From: Candidatus Eiseniibacteriota bacterium
GTDB taxonomy: Bacteria; Arandabacterota; Arandabacteria; Arandabacterales; Arandabacteraceae
Assembly (NCBI GenBank): GCA_030592245.1
Contig: JAUVJV010000182.1
Location: 1 to 5,565 of the forward strand
Direction: 5' to 3'
DNA length: 5,565 nucleotides
Shown here: positions 1 to 5,507 of the stretch, in pieces
Layout of the letters: the number at the start of each line of letters is the position of its first letter
Position numbering within the stretch: position 1 is the stretch's first letter
Position numbers and translations under genes: made by a program
The notes under the pieces: generated by a model
What the model saw: only the letters and a program-made list of their open reading frames with translations
Database searches by the model: none
Told to the model about the DNA's origin: nothing

Positions 1-65
1 AAGGTGAACAGGGGACTGGTATAGAATTGACGGGTGCTTCGGGTTAAATGGATTTTGGCTCCATC

Positions 66-71
66 AGGAGG
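66..71 (+). promoter_or_regulatory. Shine-Dalgarno AGGAGG that sets the start at 81
   Basis: AGGAGG lies 9 bases before ATG 81. The alternative in-frame ATG at 48 has no comparable site and would add 11 residues in front of a complete signal peptide. Confidence 0.75.
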
Positions 72-80
72 TTAGTGGTA

Positions 81-692
81 ATGAAGTATGCACTCACTCT
101 TCTCTTGCTATTGGTGATGGCTTCGGGGGCTTACGCAAGTAATCTCATATATGCGTTTACCTACGAGGCATCGATGCCCGCAGGGGACACCAAGGATTTT
201 ATCGATAAGATGAGCCCATATGGCGCGGGCTTCGAGTTCAGGGGTTTCAATAATATCCCCTTCCCTCCCGGACTGTCCTTTAGTCTCTCAGCACATTTTA
301 ACGCATTCTCGGAAGAGGTTTCCTACACTGCCCCGGGGGGTTTCCTGCTTGCGGCGGAGGGTGACGATATCGAGAAGCGGGACATGCTTATCATTCCGGT
401 CCTTGTGCATGCGGATTACCACTTCACCCTGCTTCGGGATGACCCACCGGCAGTACCGTATATCGGGCTCGGCCTCGGGGGTTACTGGATCGACGTCGAG
501 AGTGAAATATGTGGGGTTAAGACCGACTGCTCGTCCTGGCACTTCGGCTTCGCACCCGAGGGCGGCGTGATGATCCCGGTGAGTCCCAAGGCCCTCCTGA
601 TGGCCGCGGTACGCTTCAACTACGCATTTGACTCGAATGAGCCGGGGCAGCAGTTCTGGACTCTCGCCCTCGGAGTCGGTTACAACCCTTAA
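81..692 (+). CDS. Outer-membrane beta-barrel protein (OMP_b-brl-like), secreted
   Basis: Predicted 203-residue exported protein, probably a small beta-barrel in the outer membrane; no specific substrate can be named. The frame is open from position 48, but I start at 81. AGGAGG lies 9 bases upstream at 66-71, and this start places a clean Sec signal peptide at the N-terminus: MKY, a leucine-rich core, and an AYA cleavage site after about residue 19. The mature part alternates hydrophobic and polar residues with frequent Gly and aromatic residues. The segment VPYIGLGLGGYW (about 126-136) is typical of the small porin-like OMP_b-brl families. The chain ends GLY-rich with an aromatic near the end (GVGYNP), as in a last barrel strand. 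Two cysteines (C144 and C150) sit in one putative loop and could form a disulfide. A hairpin lies 50 bases after the stop. The barrel assignment is firm in outline; the exact family is inference. Confidence 0.8.
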   Translation: MKYALTLLLLLVMASGAYASNLIYAFTYEASMPAGDTKDFIDKMSPYGAGFEFRGFNNIPFPPGLSFSLSAHFNAFSEEVSYTAPGGFLLAAEGDDIEKRDMLIIPVLVHADYHFTLLRDDPPAVPYIGLGLGGYWIDVESEICGVKTDCSSWHFGFAPEGGVMIPVSPKALLMAAVRFNYAFDSNEPGQQFWTLALGVGYNP

Positions 693-742
693 AGAAGAAT
701 GAGCTGCTTGAATAGGCCCATCCTGGAATAGTCTGCAAGTCG

Positions 743-780
743 GGGACAGTGCCCCCCAAGGCGCTGTCCCTGCTTTTTCT
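743..780 (+). repeat. GGGACAG palindrome, possible terminator of the first barrel gene
   Basis: The arms GGGACAGTGCC (743-753) and GGCGCTGTCCC (760-770) form an 11-bp stem with one G-U wobble and a six-base loop. TGCTTTTTCT follows, so on the plus strand it can act as an intrinsic terminator for the gene ending at 692. The core GGGGACAG begins at 742. The sequence is nearly the same as the hairpin at 1464-1492, differing by a T/C in the left arm and by the loop, so I class it as a dispersed repeat that also has terminator geometry. Confidence 0.7.
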
Positions 781-906
781 CTCTGCTTCTTTGTCCATTT
801 ATCTGGTATTTTCTTGACGCCATCCCCGCTATCGGTTTAGCTGATCAGTAAGTGTTACTAGGGTAAGAGAGTGGTCCATTGACCAGGTGAAAAGGAGGGT
901 AAGCTC

Positions 907-1458
907 ATGTCCCCAGTTGCTGGCTGGATTGCTGAAGCCAAGAGGAACGCCAAGTGGCTGATCCTGTTCGGAATCATCGAGATCATAATCGGGATACTGG
1001 CCGTCACCACACCCCTCATGGCTGGCCTTGCCATAACCATGATGGTGGCGATCTTCCTGCTACTCGCCGGCCTTTCGCGTCTAATTGGCGCGCTCAAGGC
1101 CGGTTCCTGGGGAGCCGGCGCCATGGGCTTCCTGGTGGGAATTCTGGCCCTGATAGGCGGCATTATAATGCTCACGCGCCCCGGCGCGGGCCTGGCCTGG
1201 ATTACCTGGCTGCTGTCGGTGTATTTCTTCGTGGTTGGAATCTCAGGCATAGCCCTCGGCTTGAAGCTCAGACCCGATACAGGCTGGGGCTGGAGAGTCT
1301 TTAACGGCATCCTGAGCCTTCTGCTTGGAGTCCTCATAATGCGCCACTGGCCTCTCTCAGGTGCCTGGGCAATCGGCGTACTCGTGGGAATCCATTTCCT
1401 GTCCAGCGGTTGGACCATGCTCTTTGTGGGTCTTCAGGCCCGCAGACTTCCGGAATGA
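907..1458 (+). CDS. HdeD family (DUF308) integral membrane protein
   Basis: This 183-residue, very hydrophobic protein has about six transmembrane segments (roughly 16-35, 39-62, 70-90, 95-118, 130-147 and 152-176). The length fits HdeD of Escherichia coli, an inner-membrane protein linked to acid resistance; biochemical function in the family is poorly known. Three internal repeats are visible: a Gly-rich helix ending in proline occurs at G22-P36, G74-P92 and N133-P149, each followed by a second helix. This is the usual DUF308 layout of three two-helix units. The start is secure, with AAGGAGGG at 892-899 and ATG 907 seven bases later. It has 214 bases of upstream intergenic DNA and is followed almost at once by a terminator-like hairpin, so it is probably a single-gene unit. 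I saw no convincing promoter; TTGACG at 814-819 lacks a good -10 partner. I do not assign hdeD itself, because the family has many paralogues. Confidence 0.88.
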   Translation: MSPVAGWIAEAKRNAKWLILFGIIEIIIGILAVTTPLMAGLAITMMVAIFLLLAGLSRLIGALKAGSWGAGAMGFLVGILALIGGIIMLTRPGAGLAWITWLLSVYFFVVGISGIALGLKLRPDTGWGWRVFNGILSLLLGVLIMRHWPLSGAWAIGVLVGIHFLSSGWTMLFVGLQARRLPE

Positions 1459-1463
1459 CATCA

Positions 1464-1500
1464 GGGGACAGCGCCCACAGGGCGCTGTCCCCCTTTTCTC
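1464..1500 (+). repeat. Perfect GGGGACAG palindrome, likely terminator of the HdeD-like gene
   Basis: GGGGACAGCGCCC (1464-1476) and GGGCGCTGTCCCC (1480-1492) are exact reverse complements: a 13-bp GC-rich stem with a three-base ACA loop, followed by CTTTTCTC. It starts six bases after the stop codon at 1456-1458. The position, stem strength and short T tract fit a Rho-independent terminator. The core matches the elements at 742-770, 3885-3930 and 5509-5565, so it is also a member of a dispersed repeat family. Confidence 0.8.
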
Positions 1501-1519
1501 CACTGTTCATTGCATCGAG

Positions 1520-1527
1520 CTGTCCCC
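1520..1527 (+). repeat. Isolated CTGTCCCC half-site
   Basis: CTGTCCCC recurs 27 bases after the right arm of the preceding palindrome, just upstream of the promoter at 1542-1569. No matching GGGGACAG lies close enough to pair except the arm at 1464-1471. It may be the remnant of another repeat unit or chance. Confidence 0.3.
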
Positions 1528-1541
1528 ATGCCAAACTCCTG

Positions 1542-1569
1542 TTGCCAATGTCCCGGTAATGAGTATAAT
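1542..1569 (+). promoter_or_regulatory. Sigma70-type promoter for the second barrel gene
   Basis: TTGCCA (1542-1547) and a perfect TATAAT (1564-1569) are separated by 16 bp. The expected transcription start is near 1576, giving a leader of about 48 bases before ATG 1624. It lies directly after the repeat hairpin that closes the upstream gene, which supports a new transcription unit. Confidence 0.75.
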
Positions 1570-1610
1570 ATGACAAGTTATCGTACTGAATATTACCTGG
1601 ACGGGTACGA

Positions 1611-1617
1611 AAGGAGA
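1611..1617 (+). promoter_or_regulatory. Shine-Dalgarno AAGGAGA that sets the start at 1624
   Basis: AAGGAGA ends six bases before ATG 1624. Upstream in-frame starts, back to 1510, would lie ahead of the promoter's predicted transcription start and would bury the signal peptide, so they are rejected. Confidence 0.75.
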
Positions 1618-1623
1618 TCCACA

Positions 1624-2385
1624 ATGAGAAGGTGTGCCGTTGCGCTGCTTCTGCTGCTATTGGTCCTGAGTTCATCAACCGCGTATGCTTCCGGCCAGCT
1701 CGGCAAGAGAATAACGGTCTATAGCTGGCTCCCCTCGTTTAAGGGTGAGATGTGCTTCTTCGACACTACTGCGACCATAGATGCGAGTTTCGGTGATATC
1801 TCCGAGTATATGAACTTCCCTGTTGCTCTCAATACGGAGTACTGGCCCGCCCGCTGGGGTCTCTACTTCAATTTCAACTACATCGGGCTCGAGGAGGAGT
1901 CGCTCAGCGAAGGTAACACAGGGATAACCATCGTCAAGTCCGTTGACATGCTCTTCATGGATTTCGGGGCGGGCTATCAGTTCGGCCCCTACCAGTTAGG
2001 CTCATCTCCCAATGGCCCAACCCTCGGCGTGGACATCCTCGCCGGTGGGCGTTACGTATGGCTTCAGGACATCATCCATTACCGACAAGCTGATAAGCAT
2101 AAAGGCAGCTCCAAGTTCGTCGATCCGGTCATTGGCGGCAGGCTGCGCTTCTACCCGAGCAGGAGCTGGGCGATCACATTCAAGGGTGATATCGGCGGAG
2201 GCTCAGGAGCGGATCTCATGTGGAATATAGTGTTGGCAGCCAACTGGGAGTTCGCCGATCACTGGTGGCTCAACTTCGCTTACCGGGGCTTCGACATAAA
2301 GTATGAGCCCAGCGGTTCCAACAACGATGTGGGCCTCGACGCCCGGATCCACGGCCCCATAATCGGACTATCGATAGCCTGGTAG
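1624..2385 (+). CDS. Outer-membrane beta-barrel protein with signal peptide
   Basis: This 253-residue exported protein is probably an outer-membrane beta-barrel of unknown role. It starts with MRRC, a poly-leucine core and an AYA cleavage site after about residue 22. The mature chain shows motifs I associate with a widespread uncharacterised Gram-negative barrel family: an early SWLP (34-37) followed by a Gly-led strand; a paired W/F-rich strand around PARWGLYFNFNYIGLE (75-90); DPVIGGRLRF (167-176); GDIGGG (189-193); and a final strand GPIIGLSIAW with a C-terminal aromatic, the usual signal for barrel assembly. It has its own promoter and Shine-Dalgarno site. The channel-like gene follows after 77 bp without a visible promoter or strong terminator, so the two may be cotranscribed. 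The barrel assignment is confident; the substrate is unknown and it need not be a pore. Confidence 0.82.
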   Translation: MRRCAVALLLLLLVLSSSTAYASGQLGKRITVYSWLPSFKGEMCFFDTTATIDASFGDISEYMNFPVALNTEYWPARWGLYFNFNYIGLEEESLSEGNTGITIVKSVDMLFMDFGAGYQFGPYQLGSSPNGPTLGVDILAGGRYVWLQDIIHYRQADKHKGSSKFVDPVIGGRLRFYPSRSWAITFKGDIGGGSGADLMWNIVLAANWEFADHWWLNFAYRGFDIKYEPSGSNNDVGLDARIHGPIIGLSIAW

Positions 2386-2427
2386 GATCATGAGATGGAC
2401 CTCGCAGTATCAGAGGACTCCATGATC
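2386..2427 (+). repeat. Imperfect inverted repeat between barrel and channel genes
   Basis: GATCATG (2386-2392), directly after the stop codon, pairs with CATGATC (2421-2427). An inner CCTC/GAGG (2400-2403 with 2413-2416) can also pair across an unpaired interior. No T tract follows immediately, so it is not a convincing terminator. It could stabilise an mRNA 3' end or be chance. Confidence 0.35.
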
Positions 2428-2462
2428 AGATCATTCTTTCGTAGCTCCGCGAAGGTGGAAAT

Positions 2463-3119
2463 ATGAAGGACAGGCTGTTCTACCTGTTTGTATCTCTCCT
2501 CACCCTTGTGGTCCTGTCGCCCTTTCTCCTGAGTGGCAGCCTGGGAAAAATCATTCTGTATGTCCTACCCATGGCCGCCGGCATCTCCACGGTCTACGGC
2601 CTGCGGCTGGGAAGACGACCCATGATCATTACCCTGTCGCTGGGTGTTCTGTCCGTGGCACTGGGTACGGCCTCAGTTTTCGTCGAAGGCCTGTCGGTCC
2701 ATGGGGTCGCAACCCTTTGCACGGCCGTGTTCTACGGGTTCCTGATTGGCCTGCTAGTCCGCTATATCGTTCGGGCTGAGAAGGTCACCGCCGACATCCT
2801 CTTTGGATCCGTCAGCGTATATCTTCTTATAGGAATATCATTTTCCATAATTTACAGATTCATTGGCATCCTGAACCCAGCCGCCTTCACCGTGACAGCT
2901 GAGGCCCCGGTCGCTTCTGTTGCCGGTCAGATGAGTTTCATGTACTACAGCTTCGTTACCCTTACCACCCTCGGATATGGAGACATAGTCCCTCTGTCGA
3001 GCTATGCCCGGACATTCGCCTTCCTCGAGGCCATTACGGGAGTTCTCTATGTTGCCATTCTCATATCACGCCTGGTCGGTCTCTATATAACCGACTCCAT
3101 TATGAAGAAGAACGCTTGA
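2463..3119 (+). CDS. Potassium-channel-like membrane protein (Ion_trans_2 pore)
   Basis: This 218-residue inner-membrane protein is predicted to pass K+ ions. The selectivity filter reads TTLGYGD at residues 168-174, inside the pore segment SFVTLTTLGYGDIVP, the canonical K+ channel signature. Predicted helices lie at about 6-23, 27-48, 54-73, 82-103, 112-135 and, after the pore loop (about 157-170), 183-207. This is a six-helix subunit with the two-helix pore domain at the C-terminus. No arginine-rich S4 voltage sensor is visible. The chain ends only about 11 residues after the last helix, so there is no RCK/TrkA_N or cyclic-nucleotide domain; the gating signal is unknown. ATG 2463 follows AAGGTGG at 2452-2458. 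It may share the promoter at 1542-1569 with the barrel gene upstream. The pore assignment is strong; ion flux and the tetrameric state follow from the family. Confidence 0.87.
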   Translation: MKDRLFYLFVSLLTLVVLSPFLLSGSLGKIILYVLPMAAGISTVYGLRLGRRPMIITLSLGVLSVALGTASVFVEGLSVHGVATLCTAVFYGFLIGLLVRYIVRAEKVTADILFGSVSVYLLIGISFSIIYRFIGILNPAAFTVTAEAPVASVAGQMSFMYYSFVTLTTLGYGDIVPLSSYARTFAFLEAITGVLYVAILISRLVGLYITDSIMKKNA

Positions 3120-3169
3120 AAGTGTACGGGTGAGCCCACTTCAATCCTCCGGGCCACTCAAGGCCGGCG

Positions 3170-3198
3170 TTGACGTGCCTACAATGACTGGATATCAT
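3170..3198 (+). promoter_or_regulatory. Sigma70-type promoter for the third barrel gene
   Basis: TTGACG (3170-3175) and TATCAT (3193-3198) each match consensus at five of six bases and are spaced by an ideal 17 bp. Transcription should start near 3205, giving a leader of about 47 bases. Downstream, CAGCGCA is repeated at 3209-3215 and 3222-3228. Confidence 0.75.
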
Positions 3199-3251
3199 TC
3201 ATATCAATCAGCGCAGGCAGGCAGCGCAATCACACAAAGAGGAGGAATCGG

Positions 3252-3866
3252 ATGATGAAGAGAATGGTGTTATGCCTTGTGCTCGCAGTGACGGTAGTTG
3301 TAACTGCATTGACCCCGGAATCCCAGGCCGCCGACTCGCCGATAAGCCAGGGGAGCCGCATCGTTGCCGGAGCCATAACCTTCGACAGCAGGGGTGGTGA
3401 ATTCTACGAGGACGAGAACGGGAAGCGTGAATCCGAGTGGAGGCTCTTTCCCAGCGGCGGGTACTTCGTCAGAGACAAAGTTGCCGTAAGCCTTATCCTC
3501 GAGATCGCCAGTATCAAGCAGGGCAACTTCCTCGACCAGATATGGGCGGTCGGGCCCGGGGCCAAGTATTACTTCGGTGGCGGCAGGCAGTCGGGCGGCA
3601 CCTACTACTTTGTCGGTGGGGCCTATCTCTTCGGTCAGTATATTCATGACTCGGGTGTGCTCAAGGAACAGCGTGAGCACTACAGCCTGCAGAGTCTTAA
3701 GATGGATACCGGGATGACCTATATGCTCTCAGAGGCGGTAGGCGCAACCATTGCTCTCTTCTACGACCTTACCTGGGTGAAGCAGAAGGAGCCCGAGAAG
3801 GGCGATTCCTGGATGAATGGAAACGACATCGGGTTTGAGTTTGGCTTTACTACATTCTTATTCTAA
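3252..3866 (+). CDS. Outer-membrane beta-barrel protein (OMP_b-brl-like)
   Basis: This 204-residue exported protein is predicted to form a small outer-membrane beta-barrel of unknown role. The signal peptide spans about residues 1-26 (MMKRM, a hydrophobic core, then ESQA before ADS). The mature N-terminus GSRIVAGAITFDSRGGEFYE (34-53), then FPSGGYFVRDKVAVS (66-80) and GPGAKYYFGG (101-110), follow the pattern I know from bacterial OMP_b-brl proteins, where a strand is followed by a conserved P-x-x-x-YF-V-D turn. The last strand ends FTTFLF with a C-terminal phenylalanine, the classic barrel-assembly signal. GGAGGA at 3241-3246 serves ATG 3252 or the adjacent ATG 3255; both give the same signal peptide. 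It has its own promoter. It converges on the lipoprotein gene at 3959, with a large palindrome between the two stop codons. Confidence 0.82.
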   Translation: MMKRMVLCLVLAVTVVVTALTPESQAADSPISQGSRIVAGAITFDSRGGEFYEDENGKRESEWRLFPSGGYFVRDKVAVSLILEIASIKQGNFLDQIWAVGPGAKYYFGGGRQSGGTYYFVGGAYLFGQYIHDSGVLKEQREHYSLQSLKMDTGMTYMLSEAVGATIALFYDLTWVKQKEPEKGDSWMNGNDIGFEFGFTTFLF

Positions 3867-3880
3867 AAGCATGTACCAGT

Positions 3881-3936
3881 AATAGGGGACAGACACCTAT
3901 TTCCAGGGATGGAAATAGGTGTCTGTCCCCATTTTT
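3881..3936. repeat. Perfect 20-bp-arm palindrome (REP-like), bidirectional terminator candidate
   Basis: GGGGACAGACACCTATTTCC (3885-3904) and its exact reverse complement (3911-3930) flank a six-base loop. The element fills most of the 92-base gap between two convergent genes. ATTTTT follows on the plus strand, so it should terminate transcription of the barrel gene; on the minus strand the flank is less T-rich. The left flank also makes AATAGGGGACAG (3881-3892), the same 12-mer as in the tandem array near the window end. Each half holds a smaller palindrome (AATAGG with CCTATT at 3881-3886/3896-3901), a nested layout seen in REP/BIME elements. Confidence 0.85.
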
Positions 3937-3958
3937 CCTTGTCTGATTTTGATGTCGC

Positions 3959-4519
3959 CTACTGGGGTGGATACTGGGCCAGCATCTTCTCCATGATCTT
4001 GTCGGCCTCTGCCTGGGCCCTCTCAGGAGATCCGGCAGCCCCCAGCACCTTCTGGGCGGTTCCTCGCCAGACCAACTCCTTCGTGTCGGCATCGATGAAG
4101 TCTAAGAGGAGCGTTCCTTCCTGATAGTTATACACCTGGAAGTCGTTTCCGTAGTAGCCGCCGTGCCAGCCTCTGTACCCATACCCACCATAGCCATAGC
4201 CGTAGTTGGTTACATCCACCCTATCCTGCACACCCACATGATAGACCAGATAGAGGTCGGAGTTTACATCCACCCTCTCCATACCCTTGGCCTTGAGCTG
4301 GGCATCGGTGGCACTTTTGAGCCGCCCGTCGAGCAGGGAGTTTCTTACCTGGGCTTCAGCGGCGCTCATCTCGTAGTCGCTGGGCAGGTCATACCAGGCA
4401 TAGGTCTTGAACTTGGAGAAATCAACCTCGGGGTCATAATCATGTTTCACGCTGAGAGATGAACACCCGGCTACTGCAGCAATCAGGACCAGGACTACTG
4501 GAACTGACAGTCTCTTCAT
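3959..4519 (-). CDS. DUF4136 family lipoprotein
   Basis: This 186-residue lipoprotein is predicted to be anchored in the outer membrane facing the periplasm; the family's function is unknown. The start is ATG at 4519, six bases after AAGGAGG (4526-4532 on this strand); a TTG at 4525 touches the Shine-Dalgarno site and is unlikely. MKRLSVP leads a hydrophobic stretch ending in the lipobox VAGC, with C19 as the lipidated cysteine and Ser at +2, so no inner-membrane retention aspartate. DUF4136 hallmarks follow: HDYDPEVDFSKFKTYAW (about 26-42), a middle segment SDLYLVYHV (87-95), then EGTLLLDFIDADTKELVWRGTA (135-156) and a C-terminal QYPP. The loop between about 106 and 125 is rich in Gly and Tyr. 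A strong promoter lies at 4638-4666, leaving a leader of about 110 bases. It is divergent from the LOG gene and convergent with the barrel gene. Confidence 0.88.
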   Translation of the reverse strand: MKRLSVPVVLVLIAAVAGCSSLSVKHDYDPEVDFSKFKTYAWYDLPSDYEMSAAEAQVRNSLLDGRLKSATDAQLKAKGMERVDVNSDLYLVYHVGVQDRVDVTNYGYGYGGYGYRGWHGGYYGNDFQVYNYQEGTLLLDFIDADTKELVWRGTAQKVLGAAGSPERAQAEADKIMEKMLAQYPPQ

Positions 4520-4525
4520 TTCCAA

Positions 4526-4532
4526 CCTCCTT
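4526..4532 (-). promoter_or_regulatory. Shine-Dalgarno AAGGAGG that sets the lipoprotein start
   Basis: On the minus strand AAGGAGG lies six bases before ATG 4519. The in-frame TTG at 4525 directly abuts it, with no spacer, so ATG is chosen. Confidence 0.8.
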
Positions 4533-4584
4533 GAAAAACTCCTTCACTTCACTAGTGGCTTGAAATCCGCACGGGAAGACTCAG

Positions 4585-4599
4585 TGGGCCTGAGGCCCA
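4585..4599. promoter_or_regulatory. 15-bp palindrome in the lipoprotein leader
   Basis: TGGGCCTGAGGCCCA is a perfect palindrome around one central base. It lies between the minus-strand promoter (predicted start near 4631) and the lipoprotein start, so it is in that mRNA leader. It could be an operator or a small hairpin; nothing else in the sequence decides between them, and it may be chance. Confidence 0.35.
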
Positions 4600-4637
4600 A
4601 GCCTGCAAGCGATTCCACCCTCTATCGAGACAGATTT

Positions 4638-4666
4638 ATTATCCTCAAATGGGTTTGGGGTGTCAA
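4638..4666 (-). promoter_or_regulatory. Near-consensus sigma70 promoter for the DUF4136 gene
   Basis: Read on the minus strand, TTGACA (4666-4661) is a perfect -35 box, followed after exactly 17 bp by GATAAT (4643-4638), five of six matches to the -10 box. Transcription should start near 4631. This is the best promoter match in the window and suggests substantial expression. Confidence 0.8.
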
Positions 4667-4689
4667 CAGGAGGTTATCCGCGGTTACGC

Positions 4690-4718
4690 TTTACTCGTCC
4701 GGTCAAGAGCAATACAAT
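4690..4718 (+). promoter_or_regulatory. Likely sigma70-type promoter for the LOG gene
   Basis: TTTACT (4690-4695) and TACAAT (4713-4718) are spaced by 17 bp; the -10 matches consensus at five of six bases and the -35 at four of six. Transcription would start near 4725, about 49 bases before ATG 4774. It is back to back with the lipoprotein promoter, 24 bp apart. Confidence 0.5.
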
Positions 4719-4773
4719 GCGAGTGTAGATAACCGCAGCCAATCAGACAAGTTCTTGAAGTGAGGTAACCACC

Positions 4774-5505
4774 ATGACAGACCGGAGTATCTACGAGCAG
4801 AACATCGGACCCTGGTTTCTGGAGCATGCCGGGGACCTGGAGAGAAAGCTTCTGGTTGGGCGCCGCGAGCGGGCGGCCGATCTTGAGAGCGCCGTACGTG
4901 TTTTCCTGGAGCTTCTCCGAGGCTTCGAGTCGCTCGATGTGGACTGCCCGAGCGTGACCGTGTTCGGGTCCGCCCGCTTCAAGGAGGATCATCCTTACTA
5001 CAAGCTCGCCCGGATCATGGGAAAGCGGCTCGCGGAGGCGGGCTACACCGTTATGACGGGCGGCGGACCGGGCATAATGGAAGCCGCAAACCGGGGCGCG
5101 AAGGAAGGCGGGGGACCCAGTATCGGGGTCAATATCGAGCTGCCCCACGAGCAGGATCCCAATCCATACCTTGACAGGTTCGTTGAGTTCGATCACTTCT
5201 TCGTGCGGAAGCTTATGCTGGTCAAGTACTCCTGCGCCTTCGTCGTGATGCCGGGGGGCTTCGGCACCCTGGACGAGGTCTTCGAGACGGCCACCTTGAT
5301 GCAAACCGGCAAGATCCAGCACTTCCCGATCATATTGATGGGCCGTGAGTTCTGGCACGAGCTCGACGATTTCATGAGAAGGTCGCTCATCCCCCAAGGC
5401 ACTATAAGCGAAGAGGACCTCGATCTTTTCAAGCAGACGGACGATCCTGATGAGGTCGTGAGAATAGTAGACGCCTTCCGACAGAAGCAGGAACAGGAGA
5501 TATAG
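4774..5505 (+). CDS. LOG family nucleotide 5'-monophosphate phosphoribohydrolase (TIGR00730)
   Basis: This 243-residue cytoplasmic Rossmann-fold protein is predicted to cleave the N-glycosidic bond of nucleoside 5'-monophosphates, releasing base and ribose 5-phosphate. Relatives act on cytokinin ribotides (LOG) or on purine and pyrimidine nucleotides (PpnN); the substrate here is not known, and the old label lysine decarboxylase for this family is misleading. Visible motifs: VFGSAR (63-68), TGGGPGIMEAANRGA (95-109), the conserved Arg in FVRK (R145), and PGGFGTLDE (160-168) with the family's Glu at E168. The core begins near residue 58; the 57 residues before it are charged and helical-looking, making this a longer subclass than plant-type LOGs of about 190-220 residues. 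ATG 4774 is preceded by TGAGGT at 4761-4766. It runs divergently from the lipoprotein gene and ends two bases before a tandem repeat. Confidence 0.92.
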   Translation: MTDRSIYEQNIGPWFLEHAGDLERKLLVGRRERAADLESAVRVFLELLRGFESLDVDCPSVTVFGSARFKEDHPYYKLARIMGKRLAEAGYTVMTGGGPGIMEAANRGAKEGGGPSIGVNIELPHEQDPNPYLDRFVEFDHFFVRKLMLVKYSCAFVVMPGGFGTLDEVFETATLMQTGKIQHFPIILMGREFWHELDDFMRRSLIPQGTISEEDLDLFKQTDDPDEVVRIVDAFRQKQEQEI

Positions 5506-5507
5506 AT

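Noticed and set aside
10..20. GGGGACTG near the window start as another member of the repeat family
   Set aside because: It differs from GGGGACAG in the core, and no complementary arm follows.
27..55. TTGACG promoter ahead of the first barrel gene
   Set aside because: At 17 bp spacing the -10 would be GGATTT. TTAAAT at 44-49 is only 11 bp away. The real promoter may lie before the window.
814..842. TTGACG as the -35 box of a promoter for the HdeD-like gene
   Set aside because: No sequence resembling TATAAT occurs at 16-18 bp; the best candidates (TTAGCT, TAGCTG) match poorly.
858..1418. 186-codon open frame antisense to the HdeD-like gene
   Set aside because: Pro/Arg/Met-rich translation with no domain signal or Shine-Dalgarno site; it mirrors the reverse complement of a hydrophobic gene.
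3149..3166. GGCC hairpin downstream of the channel gene as a terminator
   Set aside because: The stem is short with a bulge, and GCGTTGAC follows instead of a T tract.
4163..4462. 99-codon plus-strand frame across the lipoprotein gene
   Set aside because: It lies wholly inside the well-supported DUF4136 gene on the other strand and has no ribosome-binding site or family signal.
4560..4763. 67-codon plus-strand frame upstream of the LOG gene
   Set aside because: It starts with TTG without a Shine-Dalgarno site, and spans both predicted promoters; the composition is not gene-like.
4684..5397. 237-codon open frame antisense to the LOG gene
   Set aside because: The sense frame has full LOG motifs. 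The antisense translation is His-rich and unrecognisable, a usual shadow in GC-rich coding DNA.
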